Assembly (NCBI GenBank): GCA_004556395.1
Contig: SFHK01000008.1
Span: 1 to 56,103 of the forward strand
From: Clostridiales bacterium
GTDB taxonomy: Bacteria; Bacillota; Clostridia; Christensenellales; Aristaeellaceae
Length of the DNA stretch: 56,103 bases
Reading direction: 5' to 3'
Position numbers and translations under genes: made by a program. Every line of letters starts with the position of its first letter. The stretch's first letter is position 1. The notes below the pieces were generated by a model, which had not been told where the DNA came from, ran no database searches, and was given only the letters and a program-made list of their open reading frames with translations. Shown here piece after piece: positions 17,472 through 25,997 of the stretch.

Positions 17472-18122
17472 ATGAAAAAACGTTCGCTTTCCCTTCTTCT
17501 GGCGCTGGTGCTGCTTGTGAGCCTGACCGCGCTGACCGGCTGCAAGTCCAACGACAGCAAAACGCCCACGCAGAGCATTACCGCCTATACGCTGAAAAAT
17601 GAAAAGGATCCCGTTGCCACCATCACCATGGAAAACGGCGGCGTGATCACCGTGGAGCTGTATCCGGACGTCGCTCCCAACACCGTGGCCAATTTTATCA
17701 CGCTGGCCAATCAGGGCTTTTATGACGGATTGATCTTCCACCGCGTGATCAAGGGCTTCATGATTCAGGGCGGCGACCCGAACGGCAATGGAACCGGCGG
17801 CTCCGGCTACTCCATCAAGGGCGAGTTTTCCGCCAACGGCTTTGACAACAAGCTGTCCCACACGCGCGGCGTGATCTCCATGGCGCGCTCCTCGTCGTTT
17901 GACTCCGCCGGCAGCCAGTTCTTCATCATGCATGCCGACGGCACGTATCTCGACACGCAGTACGCCGCCTTCGGCGAGGTTGTGGACGGCATGGACGTTG
18001 TGGACGCGATCGCCGAAACGCAGACCGGCGCGAACGACCGCCCCGTAAGCGAGCAGAAAATCAAGACCATACGCGTAGACACCAAGGGCGTGGACTATAG
18101 CGTAGAAAAAATCGGAGGCTAA
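17472..18122 (+). CDS. Peptidyl-prolyl cis-trans isomerase (cyclophilin), lipoprotein
   Basis: The 216-aa product starts with a lipoprotein signal ending in the lipobox LTGC (Cys at about residue 24), then a spacer rich in Ser, Thr and Lys, then a complete cyclophilin domain. The catalytic motif FHRVIKGFMIQGGDPNGNG is intact, and SAGSQFFIMH and AAFGEV follow as expected. It should catalyse proline isomerisation in exported proteins outside the membrane. A good GGAG site precedes the ATG. It lies 12 bases after the first cyclophilin gene and four bases before the third. Confidence 0.94.
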   Translation: MKKRSLSLLLALVLLVSLTALTGCKSNDSKTPTQSITAYTLKNEKDPVATITMENGGVITVELYPDVAPNTVANFITLANQGFYDGLIFHRVIKGFMIQGGDPNGNGTGGSGYSIKGEFSANGFDNKLSHTRGVISMARSSSFDSAGSQFFIMHADGTYLDTQYAAFGEVVDGMDVVDAIAETQTGANDRPVSEQKIKTIRVDTKGVDYSVEKIGG

Positions 18123-18126
18123 CGAC

Positions 18127-18645
18127 ATGAACAATCCCATCGTCACCTTTGAAATGGAAAACGGTCACACCTTCAAGGCGGAGCTCTATCCCGAGCTCGC
18201 GCCCGAAAGCGTCGGCAACTTCGTGGAGCTGGTGAAAAGCGGCTTCTACGACGGCCTGATCTTCCACCGCGTCATTCCCGGCTTCATGATTCAGGGCGGC
18301 GACCCCACCGGCACCGGCATGGGCGGCCCCGGCTGGCACATCAAGGGCGAGTTCAAGCAGAACGGCTTCGTGAACAACATCCGCCACGAGCGCGGCGTGC
18401 TTTCCATGGCGCGCAGCATGATGCCGAACTCCGCCGGAAGCCAGTTCTTCGTGATGCATGAAAACGCGCCGCATCTGGACGGCGGCTACGCCGCGTTCGG
18501 CCGCGTGATCGAGGGCATGGAAACCGTGGACGAAATCGCCCAGACCCCCACCGACTTCAACGACCGTCCCCGCAAGACGCAGAAGCTCAGGAAGGTCACC
18601 GTCGAGGACTTCGGCCAGACCTTCCCCTTCACCAAGCTGCACTGA
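18127..18645 (+). CDS. Peptidyl-prolyl cis-trans isomerase (cyclophilin), cytoplasmic
   Basis: At 172 aa and with no signal peptide, this is a cytoplasmic cyclophilin of PpiB type. The motif FHRVIPGFMIQGGDPTGTG (residues about 43-61) is intact, as are GEFKQNGF, HERGVLSMAR, NSAGSQFFVMH and AAFGRVI. CGGAGG precedes the start. It ends the recJ-to-cyclophilin operon, and a strong two-way terminator follows directly. Together with the two preceding genes it gives one cytoplasmic and two surface copies, most simply explained by tandem duplication. Confidence 0.95.
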   Translation: MNNPIVTFEMENGHTFKAELYPELAPESVGNFVELVKSGFYDGLIFHRVIPGFMIQGGDPTGTGMGGPGWHIKGEFKQNGFVNNIRHERGVLSMARSMMPNSAGSQFFVMHENAPHLDGGYAAFGRVIEGMETVDEIAQTPTDFNDRPRKTQKLRKVTVEDFGQTFPFTKLH

Positions 18646-18651
18646 ACATGA

Positions 18652-18691
18652 AACGCGCCCATCCGGTTCCAACAGGCCGGATGGGCGCGTT
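18652..18691. terminator. Bidirectional intrinsic terminator
   Basis: AACGCGCCCATCCGG and CCGGATGGGCGCGTT form a perfect 15-bp stem with a 10-base loop. T-rich sequence follows on the plus strand and a shorter A/T-rich stretch lies on the other side. It separates the cyclophilin operon from the convergent response regulator gene, whose stop is only five bases away. Confidence 0.9.
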
Positions 18692-18695
18692 CGGT

Positions 18696-19439
18696 TTATT
18701 CTTTTTCGTCTGTTTCCCCGCCCGTCTTTCGGCGGCGGTATTCGCCGGGCGTGCACTGATAGTAGCGCACGAAGCTGCGGTTGAAATTCTGCGGCGACTG
18801 ATAACCCAGATCGCGGGCAATCTGTCCGGTACGGCGGCCGGCGAGCACCTGTCGCCCCGCTTCCTTCATCTTTTCCTCAATGATGTAGTTGGAAAAGCTC
18901 TGGCCGGTCTCCTGCTTGAAGAGCTTGCTGAAGTAGCTGTAGCTCAGGTCGAGCTCGTTGGCCACCAGAACCATATCGATTTTCTCGCTCAGATGCTGCT
19001 GCACATACGTCTGCGCCCACAGGATGGGCGAACGCGGCGGCGGCGTTTCCGTCGGCGCGCCGGAGGCTTCCCGCTGGGCGATTGCCTTTTGCAACATGGC
19101 CTCCATTTCCTCCTTGCCGCAGGGCTTGAGCAGGAAGCCGATCACGCCCAGCTCAATAGCCTGCTGGGCATAGGGAAAGCTGGCGTACGCCGTCAGAATC
19201 AGGCTGCACACGTGCGGATGCAGCTCCTTGACCCGCCGAATCAGCTCCAAGCCGTTCATGTTCACCATTTTAATATCCGTCAGTAAGATGTCCACGGGAT
19301 TTTCCCGCGCGAAGGCCAGCGCTTCCTCGCCGGAGAAGGCCATGTGAATCTCCTGAATCGGCTTCAGATTCATGTTCTGAATGCGCAGCTGGATTCCCCG
19401 GCAGGTGAATTTGTCGTCGTCCACAATCAGCAGCCGCAT
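18696..19439 (-). CDS. YesN-type response regulator, AraC-family output domain
   Basis: The 247-aa regulator has an N-terminal receiver domain with the acidic pair in LLIVDDDK, the phospho-acceptor Asp in LLTDIKM (about residue 57) and the conserved Lys in FLLKPCGKEE. A C-terminal AraC-type double helix-turn-helix follows (DLSYSYFSKLFKQETG and DLGYQSPQNFNRSFVRYY). Such regulators control nearby sugar ABC transporter genes. Its start overlaps the histidine kinase gene by 13 bases, and the transporter genes lie just upstream on the same strand, so the likely target is the operon starting at 24720. Confidence 0.93.
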   Translation of the reverse strand: MRLLIVDDDKFTCRGIQLRIQNMNLKPIQEIHMAFSGEEALAFARENPVDILLTDIKMVNMNGLELIRRVKELHPHVCSLILTAYASFPYAQQAIELGVIGFLLKPCGKEEMEAMLQKAIAQREASGAPTETPPPRSPILWAQTYVQQHLSEKIDMVLVANELDLSYSYFSKLFKQETGQSFSNYIIEEKMKEAGRQVLAGRRTGQIARDLGYQSPQNFNRSFVRYYQCTPGEYRRRKTGGETDEKE

Positions 19440-21205
19440 ACGGTTTCATCCTTTCCGTTGGCCGTTCCCGCCTGAATTTCCTCCGGCGTGCGCGGGAGGA
19501 AGGTGGTTTCGATGCTCGTGATTTCCGGCGTAGAGGTGATTTCCATCGCCGCATCCGCGCCGTACAGCAGGCGCAGGCGCGCCGAGAGGTTGCGCAGGCC
19601 GATGCCGTGCTCATCCATCTCCGGCGGCGTTTGCAGCCGCAGCATGGCCAGCTTGTCGGGCGGAATCATGGCTCCGTCGTTTTCAACGACCAGATGCACC
19701 TGCGCGCCTGCCTGCCAGCCCCGAATGCGGATGTGCAGCGGACGACCCGTCTCCATGCCGTGCTGAATGGCGTTTTCGCACAGCGGCTGGAACAGGAAGC
19801 GCATCACCGGCAGGTTCTCCGGCAGCTCGTTCAGCTGCAAGTCCAGTCCGACCAAGTCCTGCTTGCGCATGTTCATCAGCCGCACATAGTCCTGCGCGCA
19901 GCGCGCTTCCTCGTCCAGCGTCGTCATGGCGCTGCCCTGAAGGTTGTTGCGAAGAAGCTTGCCCAGCAGCAGAATGGCCTCGGAAATCTGCTCGCGCTCC
20001 ACGCCGAGCTCCGTACTCATCTGAATCCAGTTCAGAGAATTGAACAGGAAATGCGGGTTCATCTGATATTGCAGCGCCAGCCGCATGGCGTATTTCTCAT
20101 TGCGCTCATGCTCGATCATGCGGCGGCTGTTCTCCTGCAGGCGGCTGAGCAGCGCGTTGAACGCGTCGATCAGCTGGCCAACCTCGTCTCCGCCCGGGTT
20201 CGGGAAGGCGATTTCCATGCTGCCCTCCTTGGCGCGGCGGGCGAAATCCACCGCCTGATCGAGACGCTTCTGAATCGACCACAGGAAGGTGCAGGTCGCC
20301 ACCAGCAGCAGAACGCCGCTGCCGATGGCCGTCAGGAAGGGTACAAGGCCGCTCGCCAGCGCCTGACTGTGCAGCTGTCCATAGTCCAGCCGCATCACCA
20401 GCGACAAGCCCATGCTTTCCAGCGGACGACTGAGATACAGCTGCCGCCGGATGATCTGGCGGCTTTCCTCCGGGCGGTACTCCTCCGGCAGCGCCTGCTC
20501 TGCATCGGACTGATAGATGACCTCGCCGCCCTGAAATACGTAGTAATGCACATCCGCATTTCCCTCAATCTGCAGGGATGAAAAAATCTTCTGCGGCGAC
20601 ACGCCGCACTGAATCACGCCCACGCATTCGCCGAACCCGGCGAGCAGCTTCTGATAATAGCACAGCATCTGCGGGTTTCCGGCGGGGCGCAGCACGGTCT
20701 CCGTGGGATACACCGGCCCGATGCCGCCCCAGCCCCTCGTTTCGCCTGCGAGCAGAAAGCGCTCGTACTGCGGCAGGCTGTCCAGCCGCTTCAGGCGCAG
20801 GAAATTCCAGTAGGTTTCGGGAATCCGCTCGTCCTCGGAAAACAGCGTCACGCGCGCGTCCAGTCCGGACAGCATCAGCTGCGCCTGCGCCACGGTATCG
20901 CCCACGTCGAAGAGAATCTTCACCACGCGCTGATAGGGCGTCTGCTTGCTGTCGGTGAGCAGCTTATTCAGCTCCGCGTTCAGCGACAGCATTTCCACCA
21001 TGCTTTCCACGCTGGCGGCGCTGCGGCTGATGCTCTCCCGCGCGATGCCCAGCACGGCGTAATGATCCTCCACCAGAATATCATACGCCCGGTCGGTCAG
21101 CGCGCGGCAGAGCACCACGGAAAGCACGCAGGAGGGCAGAAGGATAATCAGGATGAACCAGAGCGTCATCTTCTGCATGAGGGAAAGGCTTCGTTTCTTT
21201 TCCAT
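19427..21205 (-). CDS. YesM-type sensor histidine kinase
   Basis: The 592-aa membrane kinase has a transmembrane helix near residues 12-33, a large extracellular sensor domain (about 34-270), a second helix (about 272-298), a HAMP region, the histidine box LQYQMNPHFLFNSLNW (His phospho-acceptor) and a HATPase domain with QPLCENAIQHG. This is the His_kinase/YesM class. The start at 21205 is preferred over 21211 because AAAGGA then lies nine bases upstream. It pairs with the response regulator downstream. The extracellular domain probably senses a sugar or a binding protein loaded with it, but the signal is unknown. Confidence 0.93.
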   Translation of the reverse strand: MEKKRSLSLMQKMTLWFILIILLPSCVLSVVLCRALTDRAYDILVEDHYAVLGIARESISRSAASVESMVEMLSLNAELNKLLTDSKQTPYQRVVKILFDVGDTVAQAQLMLSGLDARVTLFSEDERIPETYWNFLRLKRLDSLPQYERFLLAGETRGWGGIGPVYPTETVLRPAGNPQMLCYYQKLLAGFGECVGVIQCGVSPQKIFSSLQIEGNADVHYYVFQGGEVIYQSDAEQALPEEYRPEESRQIIRRQLYLSRPLESMGLSLVMRLDYGQLHSQALASGLVPFLTAIGSGVLLLVATCTFLWSIQKRLDQAVDFARRAKEGSMEIAFPNPGGDEVGQLIDAFNALLSRLQENSRRMIEHERNEKYAMRLALQYQMNPHFLFNSLNWIQMSTELGVEREQISEAILLLGKLLRNNLQGSAMTTLDEEARCAQDYVRLMNMRKQDLVGLDLQLNELPENLPVMRFLFQPLCENAIQHGMETGRPLHIRIRGWQAGAQVHLVVENDGAMIPPDKLAMLRLQTPPEMDEHGIGLRNLSARLRLLYGADAAMEITSTPEITSIETTFLPRTPEEIQAGTANGKDETVCGC

Positions 21206-21240
21206 GAGCATCCATCCTTTCGCGCGGCGCGCTTTCCAGC

Positions 21241-21275
21241 GAAAAGGCCGGAGCAGCCCGATTGCCGCCCCGGCC
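21241..21275 (-). terminator. Intrinsic terminator or attenuator between binding protein and kinase genes
   Basis: On the minus strand GGCCGGGGCGGC pairs with the following GCTGCTCCGGCC region (12 bp including G-T pairs, loop about 6 bases) and is followed by TTTT. It stands before the kinase start and would lower kinase/regulator expression relative to the transporter. Confidence 0.65.
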
Positions 21276-21329
21276 ATCCCTGCGGCTTACCGAATGATCA
21301 TACCACAGGTTTTTTATCTTTGGATGAAC

Positions 21330-22856
21330 TTATTCCGCAAAGGTGCAGTTCGTGCCGAACGCTTCGTTGTACGCCTTCAGCTGGGACTGACGGATTTCCT
21401 CGCCGCCCATGCTCAGGTAGGTCTCAACGTAGTTGTCCCACTCGGCGTCGATGTCCTTCTCGCCCATGATGAAGGCCAGCATGCTGGTGCGGAAGTAGGT
21501 ATCCACTTCGCCGAACAGCTCGGTGTATTCCTCGGTCTTGAACATAACGAACACGTTGGGCTTCACGTTCTCTTCGAAGCGCATCGCGGAACCGGCCTTC
21601 CACATCTGGCCGTGCGGCGCGTCGATCAGGCCGTCGCCCTGGGCTTCCCAACCGGCGTGGTTGAAGAGCTTGTAGACCTGCATGTCGGTCACTTCATACT
21701 TGCCGGACTTGGAAACGCCGTTGTTCAGGTCGCTGGTCCAGAGGGTCTGCTGGGTAGCCTCGTCGTAGTCAAAGAACTCGCCGGGGATGCCGTACATGGT
21801 CACGCGCCAGCCGAAGGGGCTGGAAGCAAAGTTGAACAGCTTCATCGCGGCTTCGATCTTCTCGGGGGACGCCTGATAGCTCACGGCCAGCATGGCGCTC
21901 ATCGGGGAGTTGGAGATGCTGTTGCTCTCGCCATCGGGGCCGGTGGGAGGCAGGATGATCTTGACTTCCGCGTCGGGCTGAAGCGTCGCGAAGTCATAGC
22001 GGAGATAGGCGTTGCCGGCGCGGCTCCAGGCTGCGGACATGATGCCCATCTCGCCGCGGCACCACTTGTTCAGCATCTGGTCGTTGGAGCAGGTGAACAC
22101 TTCGGGATCGATCAGGCCTTCCGCGTACAGGTCGCGGATGGTCTTCAGACCCTGCTTGTAGCCTTCGCTGATCGCGTTGGTGGTGATGGTGCCATCCTCG
22201 TTGAGGAAGAAGGACTCGTCGGGGGAAGCGCCGTACGCGCCGAAGAGCGGGCTGAGGGTACCGGTGCCGCTGCCGCCCATGCCGTAGGTGTTCTTCTCGC
22301 CGTCGCCGTCGGGATCGTCGTTCGTGAAGGCGCGCATCACGTTGATGTAGTCATCCAGCGTCTGCGGGACTTCGAGGTTCAGCTTGTTCAGCCAGTCCTG
22401 ACGGATCGCCACGACGTGGTTGGAGGGCGTGCCGCTCAGGCTTGGAATGCCCATGATGCGGCCGTTCTGCCTGGCATAGGTCCAGTATTCGCCGACGTAG
22501 TTGTTCAGGTCGGTGTACTCATCGGTGACGTAGTCGGTCAGGTCGGCCCACGCGCCTTCCGCCGCGTATTCCTTCCAGAGGTCGTAGTCCAGACGCACGA
22601 CGTCGGGCATCTTGTTGTCGGCAATGTACAGCGCCAGCTGCTGCTGGAAGTTGCTGCCGTCGCCTTCGGTCAGGTTGAAGTCTACGCCAATCTTTTCCTT
22701 GATGTATTCACGGGTCAGATTGGTGGCCTCGTTCATGGGGCGGGAGGTGGCATAGAACACGTTGAGAACAACGGGCTCTTCTTCCGCCACAGCGGGCATC
22801 GCTGCGCTGGTCAGCAGCATTGCCAGAGACAGAACCAGAGACAGGATCTTTTTCAT
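21330..22856 (-). CDS. Extracellular solute-binding protein of a CUT1-type sugar ABC system
   Basis: The 508-aa protein starts with a Sec signal peptide (hydrophobic residues about 4-20, cleavage likely after AVA at about 24). The mature chain resembles LplA/YtcQ-type binding proteins for oligosaccharides, with segments such as PMNEATNLTREYIKEKIGVDF and a GGSGTGTLSPLFGAYGASPDESFF loop. No lipobox cysteine is present near the signal end, which is unusual for a Gram-positive binding protein. A strong AGGAGG site precedes the ATG. The two permease genes lie immediately upstream. No ATPase gene is nearby, so a shared MsmK-type ATPase is expected. Confidence 0.9.
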   Translation of the reverse strand: MKKILSLVLSLAMLLTSAAMPAVAEEEPVVLNVFYATSRPMNEATNLTREYIKEKIGVDFNLTEGDGSNFQQQLALYIADNKMPDVVRLDYDLWKEYAAEGAWADLTDYVTDEYTDLNNYVGEYWTYARQNGRIMGIPSLSGTPSNHVVAIRQDWLNKLNLEVPQTLDDYINVMRAFTNDDPDGDGEKNTYGMGGSGTGTLSPLFGAYGASPDESFFLNEDGTITTNAISEGYKQGLKTIRDLYAEGLIDPEVFTCSNDQMLNKWCRGEMGIMSAAWSRAGNAYLRYDFATLQPDAEVKIILPPTGPDGESNSISNSPMSAMLAVSYQASPEKIEAAMKLFNFASSPFGWRVTMYGIPGEFFDYDEATQQTLWTSDLNNGVSKSGKYEVTDMQVYKLFNHAGWEAQGDGLIDAPHGQMWKAGSAMRFEENVKPNVFVMFKTEEYTELFGEVDTYFRTSMLAFIMGEKDIDAEWDNYVETYLSMGGEEIRQSQLKAYNEAFGTNCTFAE

Positions 22857-22909
22857 GGGTCTTCCTCCTCTATATTTTTGCGCGACATCCACCGCGCGGA
22901 GCACAGGGT

Positions 22910-23782
22910 TTATCCCTTGATGGAGCCGATCATGACGCCCTTGACGAAATGCTTCTGCACGAAGGGATACACGCACAGAATGGGAATCATGGTAACGACG
23001 ATCATCGCGTCCTTCAGCGTTTCCGGGGCCACGCCCTTCTTCGCGTCGTCGTACATCATGTTGTTCATCTGCGCCGTCTGCAGCACCTGACGAAGCACGG
23101 TCTGCATGGGCCACAGGCGATTGTTGCGGATGTAAATGATGCTACTGAAGTAGTCGTTCCAGTAGCCCACCGCGTAGAACAGCGTGATCGTGGCGATGGC
23201 CGCGCCGGAAAGCGGCAGCAGAATGTGGAACACGTAGCCCGGCAGCGTTTCGCCGTCGATGGAGGCCGCCTCATACAGGCTTTCGGGAACGCTCTCGAAG
23301 AAGTTGCGCATCAGAATCATGTTATAGGTGCTGATGGCGCCGGGCACGATCAGCGCAAACAGCGTATCAATCATGCCGAGCCGGCTGACAACGAGGAAGG
23401 TGGGCACCAGACCGCCGCCGAACATCATCGTGAACACGAAGAAGAACGTGAAGAACACGCGCCCGGGCAGCTTTTTCAGCGAAAGCACGAAGCCGCCCAG
23501 AATGGTCAGCAGCATGCTCAGCGCCGTGCCGCCCAGCGTGACGATCAGCGTGTTGCGGTAGGCCACGGGCACCAGATCGTTGCGGAACACCTGCTCGTAC
23601 GCGTCCAGATGAAGGCCGTCCGGCCACAGCACGAAGCCGTTTTTGATCAGGTGCGCCATGCTGGACACGGAGCCGACCACCACATACCAGAACGGGTACA
23701 GCGTGACCACCAGCACGAACGTCATCACGATATAGGTGATGGCATTGAACGCGTGGTCACCCATGGTTTTCTTAATTTTCAT
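22910..23782 (-). CDS. ABC transporter permease (LplC/YtcP-like, CUT1)
   Basis: The 290-aa inner-membrane permease has six predicted helices and the EAA loop EAASIDGETLPGYVFHILLP (about residues 186-205) that contacts the ATPase. Residues 20-45 form the first helix. It is the second permease of the sugar transporter. Its ATG overlaps the stop of the upstream permease by one base (TAATG), so translation is coupled. GGGAGGG lies upstream. The binding-protein gene follows 53 bases later. Confidence 0.93.
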   Translation of the reverse strand: MKIKKTMGDHAFNAITYIVMTFVLVVTLYPFWYVVVGSVSSMAHLIKNGFVLWPDGLHLDAYEQVFRNDLVPVAYRNTLIVTLGGTALSMLLTILGGFVLSLKKLPGRVFFTFFFVFTMMFGGGLVPTFLVVSRLGMIDTLFALIVPGAISTYNMILMRNFFESVPESLYEAASIDGETLPGYVFHILLPLSGAAIATITLFYAVGYWNDYFSSIIYIRNNRLWPMQTVLRQVLQTAQMNNMMYDDAKKGVAPETLKDAMIVVTMIPILCVYPFVQKHFVKGVMIGSIKG

Positions 23783-24720
23783 TACCAGATTCCCTCCCCG
23801 TCGGTAAGCTTGTGGCTGATATAGTTGGTCACAACGATCAGCACCAGACCGATTACGGATTTGAACATGCCCGACGCGGTGGCCAGACTCATGTTATTGG
23901 TAGAACCCAGACCGACGCGGTAGACGTAGTAGTCGATGGTTTCGCCGACGTCCAGCGTCAGGTCGGAAATCAGCACGAAAATCTGATTGAAGCTTACGTT
24001 CAGAATTTTACTCACCGTCAGAATCAGCTGGATGGAAATGATGCCGCGGATGCCCGGCAGCGTAATGTGCCAGATGCGCGCGAAGCGTCCCGCGCCGTCG
24101 ATGGTCGCCGCCTCATACAGCTCCTCGTCCACCGAGGTAATGGCGGCAATGTAGATGATGGCGCTCCAGCCGATGCTCTTCCAGATGTCCGAAACCACCA
24201 CGATCGGCCGGAAATACCGGCTGATGCCGATGTAGTTCTGCGGCGTGCCGCCCATGGCGCGCACCACCGCGGCAATCGCGCCGGTGCTGGGCGAAAGCAG
24301 CATGTACACAAGGCCGCCCGCCACAGACCACGAAATGAAATGCGGCAGGTAGCTGACCGTCTGCACGACCTTTTTATATTTCACGCCCGGCATTTCGTTC
24401 AGAAGGATGGCAAAAATGATGGGAAGCGGGAAGCCGAACACGAAGTTCAGTCCGCTGAGAATCAGGGTGTTTTTGATGGCCTGATAGAAGGCCTGCGAGG
24501 TAAACAGTTTTTCGAAATTCTTGAGACCAATCCACGGGCTTGCGCCGATGCCGGCGAGCACGCTGTATTTTTTAAAGGCAATTACCAGACCGCCCATCGG
24601 GGCATAACAGAAAATGATATACCACGCCACCACCGGCAGAAGAAGAATGTACGCGGGCCAGTACTGCCTGAATCGATAGCTCAGGCTTTCCCGGCTCGGA
24701 AGCTTTCTCTGCGCGACCAT
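23782..24720 (-). CDS. ABC transporter permease (LplB/YtcP-like, CUT1)
   Basis: The 312-aa permease has the LplB-type N-terminus with a first helix in WPAYILLLPVVAWYIIFCYAP, six helices overall and the EAA motif in YEAATIDGAGRFARIWHITLPG (about residues 205-226). It is the first gene of the transporter operon. The start at 24720 is chosen because GGAAGGAA lies eight bases before the ATG. A longer frame to 24771 lacks a site. Substrate is probably a complex oligosaccharide by family, but this is inference only. Confidence 0.93.
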   Translation of the reverse strand: MVAQRKLPSRESLSYRFRQYWPAYILLLPVVAWYIIFCYAPMGGLVIAFKKYSVLAGIGASPWIGLKNFEKLFTSQAFYQAIKNTLILSGLNFVFGFPLPIIFAILLNEMPGVKYKKVVQTVSYLPHFISWSVAGGLVYMLLSPSTGAIAAVVRAMGGTPQNYIGISRYFRPIVVVSDIWKSIGWSAIIYIAAITSVDEELYEAATIDGAGRFARIWHITLPGIRGIISIQLILTVSKILNVSFNQIFVLISDLTLDVGETIDYYVYRVGLGSTNNMSLATASGMFKSVIGLVLIVVTNYISHKLTDGEGIW

Positions 24721-24807
24721 CCCATCATTCCTTCCGTTTCGCAATCCGCATCCATTTGCAGCTTGCTGCATAGAATTTCATCGACTTTTTTGACCACTTG
24801 CAAGGGA

Positions 24808-24836
24808 ATTTTAGCACATTCGATATATAAAAACAA
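24808..24836 (-). promoter_or_regulatory. Promoter of the sugar ABC transporter operon
   Basis: On the minus strand TTGTTT (24831-24836), a 17-base spacer and TAAAAT (24808-24813) lie about 90 bases before the permease start. The surrounding 24721-24954 gap is AT-rich and is the expected place for response-regulator sites; no clear direct repeat could be assigned. Confidence 0.7.
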
Positions 24837-24954
24837 TCGTCTCATTTGTGTTTCTGTATCATCATTTGTCCTCTTCCAGATTTTCCACGCACGGCGGCAT
24901 AAAAAGAACGCACGGATTTCTCCATGCGTCCGGAATTCTCCTGGCATGCGCACC

Positions 24955-25839
24955 TTACCTGTAGGAATAGGAAAGCGCCGCGTTTTCCGTGTCCAGCGTC
25001 GCGTTCGCGCCGAACGGAAAAATCGCGTGATTCACGCCGTGGCCGAAATCGTCGGTATAGGCCACGGGAATGCCCCACTTCTCCCCCAGCACCTTCAGAC
25101 GGAACAGAAGATGCTCGTTCATCGGGTCTGAATAGTGCCCGAACAGAATGCCGCGCACGTGCGGCATCACCGGCGTCTGCTCCAGACGGCCGATGGAATC
25201 GCTCACATGCTCGACGCCGAAGAACATTTCGTGCTCCTCCAGCGCCAGAATGAATTCCTCCTCCGGCTTCGGCGCAATCCATCCGCTGGCCTCGAGAAAC
25301 ACATAATTGTCCAAGTACCCGCCGGAAAGCGTGCCGCTGGCGGTTCCACCCGTCACCGTGCGCCACGCGCCGCTTTTCAGATGCGCGGGCGCGCATCCTT
25401 CCTCCACGTGTGCGCGGAAGTTGGCCGCGTCATAGGCCGAGGGCTCCACAAGCCCGCCCGGCGACTGGCCGTACAGCACCGGCAGCCCCGCGCGGCGATT
25501 GATGGCCGACAGAACGCTGGTTCCGTCGCTGAAGCTGAGCCACATTTTCGGATGCGCCGCGGCCGAAGCGTAGTCGATCAGCGGAATCACCTCGTCGCCT
25601 CCCTCACCGCCGCCAAAGAAGATCAGCTTCACCTCGTCGTCCGCAATCAGCTGGTTGATGTCCCGCGCGCGATCCTCCGCCGAAGCCGCAAAGCCCCACG
25701 CGCTTGAAAACATGTTCTCCGCCGTCTTTACGCGATACCCGCGCGCCTCCATCGCCTGAATGACCGGCGCGTAACCCTCCCGCGTGGCAAGATGACTGGG
25801 CGCCGCCAGACCGATGCAATCTCCCCTGCAAAGCCTCAT
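24955..25839 (-). CDS. S66-family peptidase (LD-carboxypeptidase / MccF-like)
   Basis: The 294-aa protein belongs to the S66 serine peptidases, which include murein LD-carboxypeptidase and the microcin C immunity protein MccF. The nucleophile region reads WLSFSDGTSVLSAI (about residues 97-110), the acid is probably the Glu of FLEASG, and the catalytic His lies in DFGHGVNHAIFPFG (about 263-276). MccF-like members prefer acyl-adenylate peptides, so the substrate is uncertain. No signal peptide is visible, so action is cytoplasmic. The start has GGGAGGGGAG upstream. It is transcribed from its own promoter and is not part of the ABC operon. Confidence 0.85.
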   Translation of the reverse strand: MRLCRGDCIGLAAPSHLATREGYAPVIQAMEARGYRVKTAENMFSSAWGFAASAEDRARDINQLIADDEVKLIFFGGGEGGDEVIPLIDYASAAAHPKMWLSFSDGTSVLSAINRRAGLPVLYGQSPGGLVEPSAYDAANFRAHVEEGCAPAHLKSGAWRTVTGGTASGTLSGGYLDNYVFLEASGWIAPKPEEEFILALEEHEMFFGVEHVSDSIGRLEQTPVMPHVRGILFGHYSDPMNEHLLFRLKVLGEKWGIPVAYTDDFGHGVNHAIFPFGANATLDTENAALSYSYR

Positions 25840-25865
25840 GTTCTCCCCTCCCTCGTGTGACTCCA

Positions 25866-25894
25866 TCTTACCCCATCTTCCATCAATTTGCAAG
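25866..25894 (-). promoter_or_regulatory. Promoter of the S66 peptidase gene
   Basis: On the minus strand TTGCAA (25889-25894) and TAAGAT (25866-25871) are separated by 17 bases. They stand 27 bases before the ATG at 25839. Confidence 0.7.
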
Positions 25895-25997
25895 CGCTTT
25901 TTCTATTCCAACCTGATGACCAGATTCGAAATGGCGACCTCATCCTTCATGGCGTGCTGAAATTATGCCTTTCATGGTTCTACGCGTATTTAAAGGT

